64,000 nt of DNA, from assembly GCA_910578105.1 (NCBI GenBank), contig CAJTPD010000001.1, positions 186,001 through 250,000 on the forward strand, in the 5' to 3' direction. The DNA comes from an uncultured Odoribacter sp. (lineage in GTDB: Bacteria; Bacteroidota; Bacteroidia; Bacteroidales; Marinifilaceae). Positions 49,639 through 59,445 of the stretch are shown here, piece by piece. The notes below the pieces were generated by a model that ran no database searches, had not been told where the DNA came from, and saw only the letters and a program-made list of their open reading frames with translations. Position 1 is the stretch's first letter. The number at the start of each line of letters is the position of its first letter. A program made the translations under genes and the position numbers.

Positions 49639-50862
49639 ATGCGGAAACGAATGAAAAAATGGTCTGTTTTATTATGTCTGGCTTTTCTGTGGACGACGGG
49701 TTATTCAAAGAAAAAACAGGAAATGGTGAAAGACGACAGAATCTGGTGGTGTGAGACGGCCTATAAAATTTCTTATCCGGTGTTGGATGCACTGAGTAAG
49801 GGAGAACTGAAAAAGAGGATGCCTGTTGAGGCTGCCAATCCGGAGCAACGCCGGAATTTTGCTCACCTGGAAGCTTTCGGACGTTTGATTTGCGGAATAG
49901 CTCCCTGGTTGGAATTGGGACCTGATGATACCCCCGAGGGAAAAATGCGGGGCGAATTACTGGTATTGGCAAGAAAAGCGGTCCGGAATGCCGTGGACCC
50001 GGAGTCGCCGGATTATATGAATTTTACTCAACCCTCGCAGCCGTTGGTGGATGCGGCTTTTCTGGCCCAGGGATTGATGAGGGCACCAAAACAATTGTGG
50101 GGGAGTTTGGATTCCGGCACCCGGCGGATGGTTGTGGAGGCTTTGTTGAAAACACGCAGCATCAAGCCGTTTCAGAATAATTGGCTTTTGTTTTCCGGTA
50201 TGGTGGAGGCTTTCTTTTTGTGGGCAGGCGAACCCTGGGATGCGATGCGGTTGGAATATAGCCTTGTCAGACATGAAGATTGGTATAAGGGAGACGGTGT
50301 ATACGGAGACGGACCCGATTTTCATTGGGATTATTACAATAGTTTCGTTATACAGCCCATGTTGATGGATATACATGCCGTGATGCTGGATAAAGAGAAA
50401 TGTAATGAAAAGACTTATAACCGGATATTGAGTCGTTCGGTTCGTTATGCCCAGGTGCTTGAACGTTTTATTTCTCCCGAAGGTACTTTTCCGGCTGTAG
50501 GACGGTCGTTGTGTTACCGGACAGGCTGCATGCAAACGCTTTCGCAGATGGCATTGATGCATTGTTTGCCGCAGGGGGTGACTCCGGCTCAGGTGAGGTG
50601 CGCTTTGACAGCAGTGGCTAAACGGATGTTTTCCGCTCAGGGAACTTTCGATGAGGAGGGATGGTTGAAAAGCGGTTTTGCCGGATACCAGCCCGGTGTG
50701 GCGGAAGGATATATCTGCACCGGCAGCCTTTATTTGTGTTCGGTGGGATTTTTGCATTTGGGATTATCTGCCGGAGATGAATTCTGGAAAGCTCCTGCTA
50801 CTTCCTGGACCGCCCGGAAAGCATGGGGCGGCGAGGATTTTCCGATAGACCATGCCCATTAA
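49639..50862 (+). CDS. DUF2264 (alpha/alpha)-barrel protein, probable glycan-active enzyme
   Basis: A 407-residue exported protein with signal MKKWSVLLCLAFLWTTGYS (ATG at 49651; 49639 is the outer start). The DUF2264 family is an (alpha/alpha)6 barrel. Segments seen include LEAFGRLICGIAPWLELG, PLVDAAFLAQGLMRAPKQLW, WLLFSGMVEAFFLWAGE and DWYKGDGVYGDGPDFHWDYY, a region dense in acidic and aromatic residues that probably lines the active site. From memory, DUF2264 proteins overlap CAZy family GH154 with reported beta-glucuronidase activity; I cannot check this here. Position among a PL8 lyase and glycosidases fits uronic-acid cleavage. Confidence 0.8.
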   Translation: MRKRMKKWSVLLCLAFLWTTGYSKKKQEMVKDDRIWWCETAYKISYPVLDALSKGELKKRMPVEAANPEQRRNFAHLEAFGRLICGIAPWLELGPDDTPEGKMRGELLVLARKAVRNAVDPESPDYMNFTQPSQPLVDAAFLAQGLMRAPKQLWGSLDSGTRRMVVEALLKTRSIKPFQNNWLLFSGMVEAFFLWAGEPWDAMRLEYSLVRHEDWYKGDGVYGDGPDFHWDYYNSFVIQPMLMDIHAVMLDKEKCNEKTYNRILSRSVRYAQVLERFISPEGTFPAVGRSLCYRTGCMQTLSQMALMHCLPQGVTPAQVRCALTAVAKRMFSAQGTFDEEGWLKSGFAGYQPGVAEGYICTGSLYLCSVGFLHLGLSAGDEFWKAPATSWTARKAWGGEDFPIDHAH

Positions 50863-50893
50863 TTATCGTTGATTGTTTTTTAACCCGGATAGA

Positions 50894-52993
50894 ATGAAAA
50901 TATTTTTTATAGTTTTGTTTGTGAGTTTGGCGTGCCTGCAAACGAAAGCCGCCGGATTGCCGGAAGAAACCGGTGCAGCTCTTCGGAAATATAGTATTTA
51001 CTTTGATTCGGTGGTAAACAATTATTATGCCGGAGGGTTTGTCGGGAATGGCTTGTCCGGGGCAATGGTTTATAAAGAAAAAGGAGATACTTTGTGTTGG
51101 GAGTTGGGCCGTTCGGACGTGGCCGACCACCGCGACGGGGATGTATTGTATTTCAAATGCCGTTTGCCGGTTGGTAAACTCCGTTTGCCTTTGGGGGGAC
51201 AAAAATCAGATATGCTGATTAATTTGGAAAAAGCGGAAGTGTCCGGTAAATCCGGAGGAGTGAACTGGAAATGTTATATGCCGGCTTCGCGCCAAGTTCT
51301 TATCATTGAATGGGAAGGGCAGGGGCAATTGCCTGAAATGGGATTCGTGCCGGGAATAGCCCAAAGTCCCCGTCTGGCATTTAAAGGTTCGCTTTATAAA
51401 GTGCCTGAAGGATATGTGCCCAATCCTCCTGCGAAGCTCTACCGGGAGGGAGAATACCAGATTTGTAAACAGCTGTTGCTTGGCGGAGGAGAGTATTCAA
51501 CGGTATGGAAAACCATAAACGGAAAAGGAAAAAAGAAACTGGTGTTGTCCATCAGCTATTCCGCACAGAACACCGGTACGGAGCGGGAAGGTATCCGTAA
51601 CATTGAAGAAGTGCTCAGTGTGCCTGCTGCTGTGGTGGAGAAAGAACACCGGGCGTGGTGGAATGATTTTTACGGCCGGAGCTATGTTTCTGTCGGTGAG
51701 GATAAGTTTGATTCTTTTTATTGGACACAACTTTATAAACTGGGTTCTGCTACCCGGGCCGACCGTCTGCCGGTGGATTTAATGGGGCCTTGGTATCACG
51801 ACCGTACTCCCTGGCCTGCTATTTGGTGGAATTTGAATATTCAGCTTACCTATTCGCCTGTGTTTGCCATCAATCATGCAGAATTGGCAGAGCCTCTGCT
51901 GAGAATGCTGGATGATAATACAGAGAATCTGAAAAAGAATGTACCTGCCGGATTTGCCAATAGTGCTGCCATCGGACGGTCCAGTTCATACGACTGTGTG
52001 AAGGAAGTAGGCAAGGAACATGGCTTATTGATGTGGACCATGTTGTATTATTGGAAATATTGTCAGTACAATCAGGATGCGGAACGGATGCGGACCCGTT
52101 TTTTCCCTTTGATGAAGTTGGCTGTAAATTACTATCGTTATTTGTTGACGGAAGGAGAGGACGGCTATTTGCATATGCCGGTCAGCTATTCTCCGGAATA
52201 TGGTGAAGCGGCTGATTGTAATTTTGAACTGGCTTTGTTGCGTTGGGGGTGTGCTACGTTGATTAAATCGGCGGAAATCTGCGGGATACAGGATTCCATA
52301 GTGGATGAAAGCCGCCGGATTTTGGAGCGGTTGACTCCTTATCCTCAGGATAAAGACGGGTTTATGATTGGCCGGGATGTCAAACTGACCTCCGGTCACC
52401 GCCATTATTCCCATTTGCTGATGCTTTATCCTTTGACCAATCTGCCTTTGGATGTTTCGGAAAACGCTGAACTTGCCAGACGTTCTATACTGTATTGGTT
52501 AAGTTTCAAGGGAGGATACCAGGGATACACTTATACCGGGGCCTCTTCAATGAGTACTTTATTGGGAGATGGTGATAAGGCCCGTTCGTATTTAAAAGTG
52601 ATGCTGGATCGTTTTTTACAGCCTAATACATTTTACCGGGAATCGGGACCTGTGTTTGAAACACCGATGTCCGGGCTGGCTTCTTTTACAGAAATGCTGT
52701 TGTTGAGTCAGGATTCTGTTATTCAGGTTTGTCCGGCTATTCCTCGGGAATGGAAAAATATTCATTACAAAGGTTTACGGGCCGAAGGAGGATTTGAAGT
52801 GGAAGTAAAACGCGAATCCGGGATTACACGCGAAATCCGGATACACAGTTTATTCGGGTTACCTTGTGTGGTAAAATGTGATATTCCCCGGGAAAAAATG
52901 CAAATCAAAGGAGGCAGGTACGAAATGCGCGGAGAGAAAGGGGTGAGGTTGCATATTCCGCGGGGGAAAACGATGACTATTGTTAATAAATAA
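50894..52993 (+). CDS. Six-hairpin glycosidase, GH95-like
   Basis: A 699-residue exported protein. I chose the ATG at 50894 because 50873 is a TTG; the signal is MKIFFIVLFVSLACLQTKAA. The N-terminal beta domain has NGLSGAMVYKEKGDTLCWELG and ADHRDGD. The long helical barrel carries DFYGRSYVSVGEDKFDSFYW, LMGPWYHDRTPWPAIWW, LTYSPVFAINHAELAEPL, SYSPEYGEAADCNFELALLRWG and SGHRHYSHLLMLYPL, matching GH95-type proteins (alpha-L-fucosidase or galactosidase in characterised members). The C-terminal beta domain ends with RGKTMTIVNK. The true linkage cleaved is unknown. It is 10 bases from the DUF2264 gene by the outer start, part of the operon. Confidence 0.78.
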   Translation: MKIFFIVLFVSLACLQTKAAGLPEETGAALRKYSIYFDSVVNNYYAGGFVGNGLSGAMVYKEKGDTLCWELGRSDVADHRDGDVLYFKCRLPVGKLRLPLGGQKSDMLINLEKAEVSGKSGGVNWKCYMPASRQVLIIEWEGQGQLPEMGFVPGIAQSPRLAFKGSLYKVPEGYVPNPPAKLYREGEYQICKQLLLGGGEYSTVWKTINGKGKKKLVLSISYSAQNTGTEREGIRNIEEVLSVPAAVVEKEHRAWWNDFYGRSYVSVGEDKFDSFYWTQLYKLGSATRADRLPVDLMGPWYHDRTPWPAIWWNLNIQLTYSPVFAINHAELAEPLLRMLDDNTENLKKNVPAGFANSAAIGRSSSYDCVKEVGKEHGLLMWTMLYYWKYCQYNQDAERMRTRFFPLMKLAVNYYRYLLTEGEDGYLHMPVSYSPEYGEAADCNFELALLRWGCATLIKSAEICGIQDSIVDESRRILERLTPYPQDKDGFMIGRDVKLTSGHRHYSHLLMLYPLTNLPLDVSENAELARRSILYWLSFKGGYQGYTYTGASSMSTLLGDGDKARSYLKVMLDRFLQPNTFYRESGPVFETPMSGLASFTEMLLLSQDSVIQVCPAIPREWKNIHYKGLRAEGGFEVEVKRESGITREIRIHSLFGLPCVVKCDIPREKMQIKGGRYEMRGEKGVRLHIPRGKTMTIVNK

Positions 52994-53000
52994 TTAATTA

Positions 53001-54839
53001 ATGGGTATTATGAAAATATTATTAGGTTTATTCGTGTCGGTTTTTCTGGCTTTTTCCGTTCAGGCACAGAGGACTGTCAGATTTATGAGCTATAATATCC
53101 GTCATGGTGCCGGAATGGATAACCGGTTGGACAGCGAAAGAATAGCCAAAGTTATTCAGCAGGTGGCTCCCGATGTAGTTGCACTCCAGGAAGTTGATAG
53201 TGCAACGATGCGTATAGGTGAAGCTGATATGTTGCATGAGCTTGCAGATTACAACCTCATGTACTGGATGTATGCTCCTGCCATACCTTACCGGGGAGGG
53301 AAATACGGAATCGGGTTGCTGGCCAGGGAAAAACCGTTGCATTTCAGGTATATGCCTTTGCCGGGACGGGAAGAGGCCCGGGTTTTATTGATAGCTGAAT
53401 TTGAGGATTATGTATTTTGTTGTACGCATTTTTCTTTGACAGAAGAGGACCAGTTGGCAGCGGTTTCTGTATTGACAGAGGAATTGTCAACTGTAAAGAA
53501 ACCTGTATTTCTGGCCGGTGATTTGAATGCTTTGCCGGATTCTCCGGTGTTAAAAGTATTGCAGGAAAAATTTGTGTTGTTAACCAATCCGGAAGAGAAG
53601 ACGTTTCCTGCTGATAAGCCGCAGGAGTGTTTGGATTATATCCTGGGATTTACCGGAAACGGACAGACTTATACGGTTCTGGCCAATCGTGTGGTGAAAG
53701 AAACGGTAGCTTCAGACCATCGTCCGGTGGTGGCAGACATCCGGTTAAAAACGGATGCGGACCGGATATTCCGGACGTTGCCTTATTTACAGAACCCGGT
53801 GGACGGGGGTATCACGGTGAGCTGGCTGACTAATGCTCCGGTGTTCAGTTGGGTGGAATATGGAACTGATACCCTGCATTTACAGCAGGCTTTTACAGAA
53901 TTGGACGGACAAAAAGTGGCCAATAACCGGATACATAAAATCCGGCTGGAGAATCTGAAACCGGGAGAAAAGTATTTTTACCGGGTTTGTTCCAGGGAAA
54001 TATTGTCTTATCGGGCGTATAACAAGAAGTTCGGAGATACGGCAGTGTCCGGTTTTTATACTTTCCGTCTGCCTGCTCCCGGGACTACGGATTTTACGGC
54101 TATTGTTTTCAATGATATACACAATCAGTATGAAACCATGGCTGCATTGCACAGTCAGGTCAGGGATGCGGATTATGATTTTGTCATTTTCAACGGGGAT
54201 TGTTTTGACGCTCCGGCAAATGAGGAGGCTGTTGTTGGTCCGTTGAAGTATTACAATGCCCGGGTAGGGGCGCAGCACACGCCTGTATTTTATTTGCGGG
54301 GGAATCATGAGATCAGGAATGCCTGGTCCCTGCATATGCGGGAATATTGGGATTATATGAATGGGAAAACTTACGGGGCTTTTAATTGGGGGGATACCCG
54401 TTTTGTATTGTTGGATTGCGGTGAGGACAAGAAAGACGACCATTGGGTGTATTACGGATTGAATGATTTTACCGGATTCAGAAATGAACAGGCTGTTTTT
54501 TTGAAACGGGAATTGGCTTCCAAAGCTTTCCGGAAAGCGGATAAACGGATTTTGGTCCATCATATTCCGGTATACGGAAATACGGATGAGTATCAGCCTT
54601 GCACCGAACTGTGGGGGGATTTATTGCAAAAAGCTCCTTTCAATGTATCTTTGAATGCCCATACCCATCAATATGCTTTTTACCCGAAAGGGGCTGCGGG
54701 AAATAATTTTCCGGTATTTATCGGTGGCGGATACTCCCTGAAAGAAGCTACTGTTATGGTGTTGACCAAAAAAGGACGTCAGTTGAAAATCAAGGTGATA
54801 AATGCTGCCGGTGAGATTTTGAAAGAAATGGAACTGTAG
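53001..54839 (+). CDS. Fusion of endonuclease/exonuclease/phosphatase domain with purple-acid-phosphatase-like metallophosphoesterase
   Basis: A 612-residue exported protein (signal near MKILLGLFVSVFLAFSVQAQ, ATG at 53001 or 53010). Residues 23-252 form an EEP fold: MSYNIRHGAG, ALQEVDSATM, GDLNALPDSP and ASDHRPVVADI. Residues about 265-360 look like an Ig/Fn-type N-domain of purple acid phosphatases (VSWLTNAPVFSWVEYG, LENLKPGEKYFYRV). The last part is a calcineurin-like phosphoesterase with FNDIH, FNGDCFD, LRGNHEIR, VHHIPVYG and NAHTHQ, which give the two-metal site. Two phosphoesterase domains in a glycan operon suggest removal of phosphate from the substrate. The target is not known. Confidence 0.87.
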   Translation: MGIMKILLGLFVSVFLAFSVQAQRTVRFMSYNIRHGAGMDNRLDSERIAKVIQQVAPDVVALQEVDSATMRIGEADMLHELADYNLMYWMYAPAIPYRGGKYGIGLLAREKPLHFRYMPLPGREEARVLLIAEFEDYVFCCTHFSLTEEDQLAAVSVLTEELSTVKKPVFLAGDLNALPDSPVLKVLQEKFVLLTNPEEKTFPADKPQECLDYILGFTGNGQTYTVLANRVVKETVASDHRPVVADIRLKTDADRIFRTLPYLQNPVDGGITVSWLTNAPVFSWVEYGTDTLHLQQAFTELDGQKVANNRIHKIRLENLKPGEKYFYRVCSREILSYRAYNKKFGDTAVSGFYTFRLPAPGTTDFTAIVFNDIHNQYETMAALHSQVRDADYDFVIFNGDCFDAPANEEAVVGPLKYYNARVGAQHTPVFYLRGNHEIRNAWSLHMREYWDYMNGKTYGAFNWGDTRFVLLDCGEDKKDDHWVYYGLNDFTGFRNEQAVFLKRELASKAFRKADKRILVHHIPVYGNTDEYQPCTELWGDLLQKAPFNVSLNAHTHQYAFYPKGAAGNNFPVFIGGGYSLKEATVMVLTKKGRQLKIKVINAAGEILKEMEL

Positions 54840-54862
54840 CAATGTACCTTTTCAAATTAAAA

Positions 54863-56404
54863 ATGATGGATATAAAAAAATCTTTGTTTTTTACGGCATC
54901 CGTATTTGCTGGATTGTCTGCTTCGGAGGCTCAGACAGCTAAAAAACCGAATATCATTCTGATAATGACGGATCAGCAACGGGGAGATTGTGTCGGTTGG
55001 GCGAATGATGTTGTGAAGACACCGAATCTGGATGCGATAGCCCGTGAAGGCGTGTGTTTTGATAATGGTTATACGACAACACCCAGCAGTACGCCTGCCC
55101 GGGCTGCTTTATTGACCGGAATGTCTCCCTGGCATCACGGGATGCTGGGATATGGAAGGGTGGCCCGTACTTACAAATACGAATTGCCCCGGATGATACG
55201 GGAATGCGGATATTATACGTTTGGTATCGGAAAAATGCACTGGTTTCCGCAAAAATCCCTGCACGGATTTCACGGGACATTGGTGGACGAAAGCGGACGC
55301 ATCGAACAGGACGGATATGTGAGCGATTACCGGGATTGGTTTAAATTGCAGGCTCCCGGACTGAATCCCGACCAGTTGGGAATCGGGTGGAATGACCATA
55401 CCGGAGGGACCTATCCGCTGGACGAAAAATTGCATCCGACATACTGGACAGGAGAGACTGCCGTGCAGTTTATCCGGAATTATAATCTTGATAAACCCCT
55501 GTTCCTGAAAGTGTCATTTGCACGTCCCCATAGTCCTTATGATCCGCCGCAACGTTATCTGGACATGTACCAGCATGTTGCAATTCCCGAACCTGTTACC
55601 GGTGACTGGGATGCGGCATTTGCAGACTACCCTAAATCGGAAAGTGCTGCTTTCGGAGATTATGGCAAGGAACATGCAGTGGATTCGCGGCGTCACTATT
55701 ATGCGGCGATTACTTTTGTTGACGACCAAATCGGACGTATTGTCCAGGCGTTGAAAGAGAAAGGATTGTATGAAAATTCGGTGATTCTGTTTGTATCCGA
55801 CCACGGTGATATGCTCGGCGATCATTACCACTGGCGCAAAACGTATGCTTATGAAGGTTCGGTCCATATCCCTTTTATGCTCCGTTTGCCGGAATATATG
55901 AGAACAGTGGTAAAACCGGGAAGTCATTTGGAACAAGTGGTGGAAATCAGGGATATTTTGCCGACATTTGTTGACGTTGCCGGCGGAAAAGTGCCTCAGG
56001 ACATAGACGGAAATTCGTTGTTGCCTTTGTTGCAACAGGAGAAACCGGTCTGGAGGGAATACATTGACCTGGAACATGCCACCTGTTATAGTCCGCATAA
56101 TTATTGGTGTGCTCTGACAGATGGTAAAATGAAATACATCTGGTTTTTCCGCACCGGGAAAGAGCAGTTGTTTAATATAGAAAAAGACCCTTACGAAAGA
56201 ACAGATTTGTCGGGGAATAAAAAGCAGGCCAAAACACTGGCGGTGTGGAGGGAAAGAATGGTGAAACATCTGTCGGAAAGAGGGGAAGAATATGTGAAGG
56301 ACGGGCAATTGCAACAGTTGTCCAAGACGCGGTTATATAGTCCGCAATATCCTGCCGGGGAACGTGAACAGTTGCGATATTGGATGAAAGAGTCTGAATT
56401 TTAA
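54863..56404 (+). CDS. Sulfatase (S1 family, serine type)
   Basis: A 513-residue exported sulfatase. The start at 54863 (or 54866) gives a clean signal (MMDIKKSLFFTASVFAGLSASEA), and the outer ATG at 54842 adds seven residues. Motifs: PNIILIMTDQQRGDC with the first metal aspartate, the maturation site SSTPARAALLTG where S76 would become formylglycine, HHGMLGYGR, and FVSDHGDMLGDH for the second metal site. Maturation at serine requires an anSME-type radical-SAM enzyme, not seen in this window. It removes sulfate from the carbohydrate; the position (2, 3, 4 or 6-O) cannot be read. The outer ATG starts two bases after the phosphoesterase gene's stop. Confidence 0.92.
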   Translation: MMDIKKSLFFTASVFAGLSASEAQTAKKPNIILIMTDQQRGDCVGWANDVVKTPNLDAIAREGVCFDNGYTTTPSSTPARAALLTGMSPWHHGMLGYGRVARTYKYELPRMIRECGYYTFGIGKMHWFPQKSLHGFHGTLVDESGRIEQDGYVSDYRDWFKLQAPGLNPDQLGIGWNDHTGGTYPLDEKLHPTYWTGETAVQFIRNYNLDKPLFLKVSFARPHSPYDPPQRYLDMYQHVAIPEPVTGDWDAAFADYPKSESAAFGDYGKEHAVDSRRHYYAAITFVDDQIGRIVQALKEKGLYENSVILFVSDHGDMLGDHYHWRKTYAYEGSVHIPFMLRLPEYMRTVVKPGSHLEQVVEIRDILPTFVDVAGGKVPQDIDGNSLLPLLQQEKPVWREYIDLEHATCYSPHNYWCALTDGKMKYIWFFRTGKEQLFNIEKDPYERTDLSGNKKQAKTLAVWRERMVKHLSERGEEYVKDGQLQQLSKTRLYSPQYPAGEREQLRYWMKESEF

Positions 56405-56425
56405 TGGTATAAAACAGAAACAAGG

Positions 56426-57337
56426 ATGAAAAAATTTATTGTTATATTGTGGGTGGGATGGATGGTTTTGTTCATGAACAGTTGCACAGACAAAAATTCC
56501 GTAAAAGGGGTAAAACATGTGGTAGTGATCGGATTGGACGGTTGGGGGGCTTATAGCATGCCCAAGGCAAATATGCCGAATGTAAAGAAATTGATGGAAA
56601 AAGGTTCGTATACTTTGGAGGCGCGTTCTGTTCTACCTTCTTCCAGTGCGCCGAACTGGGCTTCCATGTTTATGGGAGCGGGACCCGAATTGCACGGTTA
56701 TACCACCTGGGGTTCCAGAACTCCGGAGATTCCTTCCCGGGTAGTAAACGGACACGGAATTTTTCCGACTGTTTTTCAGGTGGTACGGGAGGCCCGGCCG
56801 GATGCAGAAATCGGCGTATTTTCCGAATGGCTCGGTATTAAGTTTTTAGTGGATACCTTATCGCTGAATGTGTACCGGAATACTCCGGATTACAACAAAT
56901 ATCCTGCGGCCTTGTGTGATTCGGCTGTAAAATATATCAAAGAAAAACGTCCTGTGCTGGCTGCTTTCTGTTTTGACAATCCGGATCATGTCGGACACCA
57001 GATTGGGCATGATACTCCGGCTTATTATGAAAAATTGGAAGAATTAGACGGTTATGTCGGCCGCATTGTTCAGGCTGTAAAAGATGCCGGTATGCTGGAT
57101 GAAACCATTTTTATTGTGACTGCCGACCATGGAGGGATTCGGAAAGGACACGGCGGTAAAACTTTACAGGAAATGCAGGTGCCTTTTATCATTTCCGGAA
57201 AAGGGGTGAAAACAGGACATAAAATCGGCTCGTCAGTGATGCAATTTGACGTTGCGGCTACTATTGCCTGTATTTTCGGGGCTAAAATTCCTCAGGTGTG
57301 GATCGGCAGACCTGTGACGGAAGTGTTCGGGAAATAA
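56426..57337 (+). CDS. Alkaline-phosphatase-superfamily phosphodiesterase lipoprotein
   Basis: A 303-residue lipoprotein (MKKFIVILWVGWMVLFMNSC, lipid on Cys20). It belongs to the type I phosphodiesterase/nucleotide pyrophosphatase group. GLDGWGAYSM supplies the first metal aspartate; LPSSSAPNWASMFMGAGPE has Ser in the usual Thr nucleophile position; DNPDHVGHQIGHD and VTADHGGIRKGHGG give the second metal site. It lies between the sulfatase (21 bases) and the second GH2, so a phosphate-monoester or diester on the glycan is a plausible target. It could alternatively act on nucleotides. Confidence 0.88.
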   Translation: MKKFIVILWVGWMVLFMNSCTDKNSVKGVKHVVVIGLDGWGAYSMPKANMPNVKKLMEKGSYTLEARSVLPSSSAPNWASMFMGAGPELHGYTTWGSRTPEIPSRVVNGHGIFPTVFQVVREARPDAEIGVFSEWLGIKFLVDTLSLNVYRNTPDYNKYPAALCDSAVKYIKEKRPVLAAFCFDNPDHVGHQIGHDTPAYYEKLEELDGYVGRIVQAVKDAGMLDETIFIVTADHGGIRKGHGGKTLQEMQVPFIISGKGVKTGHKIGSSVMQFDVAATIACIFGAKIPQVWIGRPVTEVFGK

Positions 57338-57411
57338 GGAGAGGTATTACCGGGATTAATGGTTGAAGTGTTAAGGATTTGCGTGTTATATTGAATAAAA
57401 AAGGTTTTGAG

Positions 57412-59445
57412 ATGAAAGTAGTTTTCGGATTATGGACGGGTTTGCTTTTGTTGGTCATGACCGGCGGGAATTTACCGGCACAGGTTGCCCGGGAGGTGAT
57501 TAGTCTGAACCGTTCGTGGAAATTTACTCCGGGGTGGGAGGTGCGCCACCAGATTTTCACGGAAGTCAATCTGCCGCACACCTGGAATACCGATGCACTG
57601 TCCGGGAAGACGGATTATTACCGTGGCCTGGGTAACTATGAGAAATCCGTTGAAGTGCCCGAAAGTTGGAAAGGAAAAAAGGTATTTCTGCGTTTTAAAG
57701 GAGTGAATGCTGTGGCTAATGTTTTTATCAACGGGAAACATGTTTTGGAGCACCGGGGCGGATATACGGCTTTTGTGGTTGACCTGACCGGACGTGTAAA
57801 TTACGGAAAGAAAAATACCATATTGGTCCGGGTGAATAATGCCATTCAGTTGGATGTGATGCCTTTGGTGGGGGATTTTAATATGTATGGGGGAATATAC
57901 CGGGATGTGGATTTAATTGTTACGGGACCGGAACACATTTCGTTGTCGGATTATGCTTCTTCGGGCGTATATTTATTGCAGGAACAGGTTTCCGGAGAGA
58001 AAGCTACTGTAAAAGCAAAAGTAATTTTAGAGGGACGTCCGGGAGAAAATGCGGTTTTGTGTATACAGGTAAAGGAACATAGCGGGAAGGTGGTCGTGGA
58101 AAAATCGAAGGACATTGTTTTTGACGGGAAAGGATTGAAAATAGCGGAGCTGAATCTGGAAATCAGTAAACCGCATTTGTGGAACGGACGCAAGGACCCT
58201 TATTGTTATACAGCCGAGGCAGTTGTGTTAAAAGACGGGAAAGAGGCAGACCGGGTCACAGAGCCTCTGGGATTGCGTTATTTCAGGATTGACCCGGAGC
58301 AGGGATTTTTTCTGAATGGCGAACATCTGAAACTCCGGGGGGTGTGCCGTCATCAGGACCATGCGGAAACCGGAAATGCTTTTTCTCCGCAAAATCATGA
58401 GGAAGATATGGATATTATGCTCGAAATGGGCGTGAATGCCATTCGTTTGGCACATTATCCGCAGGACAAGTATATGTATGATTTGTGCGACCGGAATGGC
58501 TTGGTTGTCTGGGCTGAAATTCCTTTTATCGGGCCGGGAGGATACCGGGATAAAGGTTTTGTGGACCAATCCTCTTTCCGGGAAAACGGGAAACAGCAAT
58601 TGGTAGAATTGATACGCCAGAATTTTAATCATCCTTCTATTTGTTTTTGGGGCTTGTTTAATGAGTTGAAGCAGGCAGGAGATGACCCGTGTGAGTATGT
58701 CCGGGAACTGAATGTGCTGGCACACCGGGAAGACCCTTCACGGCCTACTACTGCGGCCAGCAACCAGGGCGGAGAACTGAACGAATTGACGGATTTGATT
58801 TGCTGGAATCAGTATTTCGGCTGGTATGGGGGAGAGCCGGGGCATATCGGTAGCTGGGCCGACCGGGCCCATAAAACGTATCCGGACCGGTGTATCGGTA
58901 TCAGTGAATACGGGGCCGGTGCCAGCATTTACCACCAGCAACCGGAATTAAAGAAACCGGTGGCCAATAGTTACTGGCATCCGGAAAACTGGCAGGCCTA
59001 TTATCACGAAGAACATTGGAAAGCTATTGCCAGCCGGCCTTTTTTGTGGGGTACGTTTGTGTGGAACATGTTTGATTTCGGGGCTGCACACCGCACTGAA
59101 GGTGAAATTGCGGGAAAGAATGACAAGGGATTGGTGACTTTCGACCGCCGGCACAAGAAAGATGCTTTTTATTTTTATAAAGCCAATTGGAATACCGGAG
59201 AGCCTTTTGTTTATATTGCTTCCCGGCGGCTGAAAGAACGTACTTCCGGACAGCAGACCGTGAAAGTTTATTCCAATCAACCGGAGGTGGAGTTATTCCT
59301 GGATGGAAAATCGTTGGGTAAAAGGAAAACAAATTATGGAATCTGTGTTTGGGAAAATGTGAACATCCGCTTGGGACAAAACAAATTGACAGCTAAGGCC
59401 AAAGCGAAGGTTTGGGACGAAATTGAGTTGACCGGATTGAAGTAA
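57412..59445 (+). CDS. GH2 glycosidase 2
   Basis: A 677-residue exported GH2 enzyme; ATG at 57412 is preferred to a TTG at 57379, giving the signal MKVVFGLWTGLLLLVMTGGN. Domains follow the first GH2: VNLPHTWNTDALSG, sugar-binding beta domain, MYGGIYRDVDL, and a TIM barrel with acid/base E418 (GLFNELK) and nucleophile E499 (SEYGAGA). NMFDFG and KANWNTGEP also match. It resembles the GH2 at 45604 in most motifs and is probably a paralog with a different linkage preference. It is the last gene of the operon. Confidence 0.9.
   Translation: MKVVFGLWTGLLLLVMTGGNLPAQVAREVISLNRSWKFTPGWEVRHQIFTEVNLPHTWNTDALSGKTDYYRGLGNYEKSVEVPESWKGKKVFLRFKGVNAVANVFINGKHVLEHRGGYTAFVVDLTGRVNYGKKNTILVRVNNAIQLDVMPLVGDFNMYGGIYRDVDLIVTGPEHISLSDYASSGVYLLQEQVSGEKATVKAKVILEGRPGENAVLCIQVKEHSGKVVVEKSKDIVFDGKGLKIAELNLEISKPHLWNGRKDPYCYTAEAVVLKDGKEADRVTEPLGLRYFRIDPEQGFFLNGEHLKLRGVCRHQDHAETGNAFSPQNHEEDMDIMLEMGVNAIRLAHYPQDKYMYDLCDRNGLVVWAEIPFIGPGGYRDKGFVDQSSFRENGKQQLVELIRQNFNHPSICFWGLFNELKQAGDDPCEYVRELNVLAHREDPSRPTTAASNQGGELNELTDLICWNQYFGWYGGEPGHIGSWADRAHKTYPDRCIGISEYGAGASIYHQQPELKKPVANSYWHPENWQAYYHEEHWKAIASRPFLWGTFVWNMFDFGAAHRTEGEIAGKNDKGLVTFDRRHKKDAFYFYKANWNTGEPFVYIASRRLKERTSGQQTVKVYSNQPEVELFLDGKSLGKRKTNYGICVWENVNIRLGQNKLTAKAKAKVWDEIELTGLK

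Noticed and set aside
49957..50757. 266-aa minus-strand frame opposite the DUF2264 gene
   Set aside because: Antisense shadow of a signal-peptide-bearing gene of the operon.
55514..56314. 266-aa minus-strand frame within the sulfatase gene
   Set aside because: Overlaps the sulfatase metal-site region; His/Ile/Phe-rich random composition.
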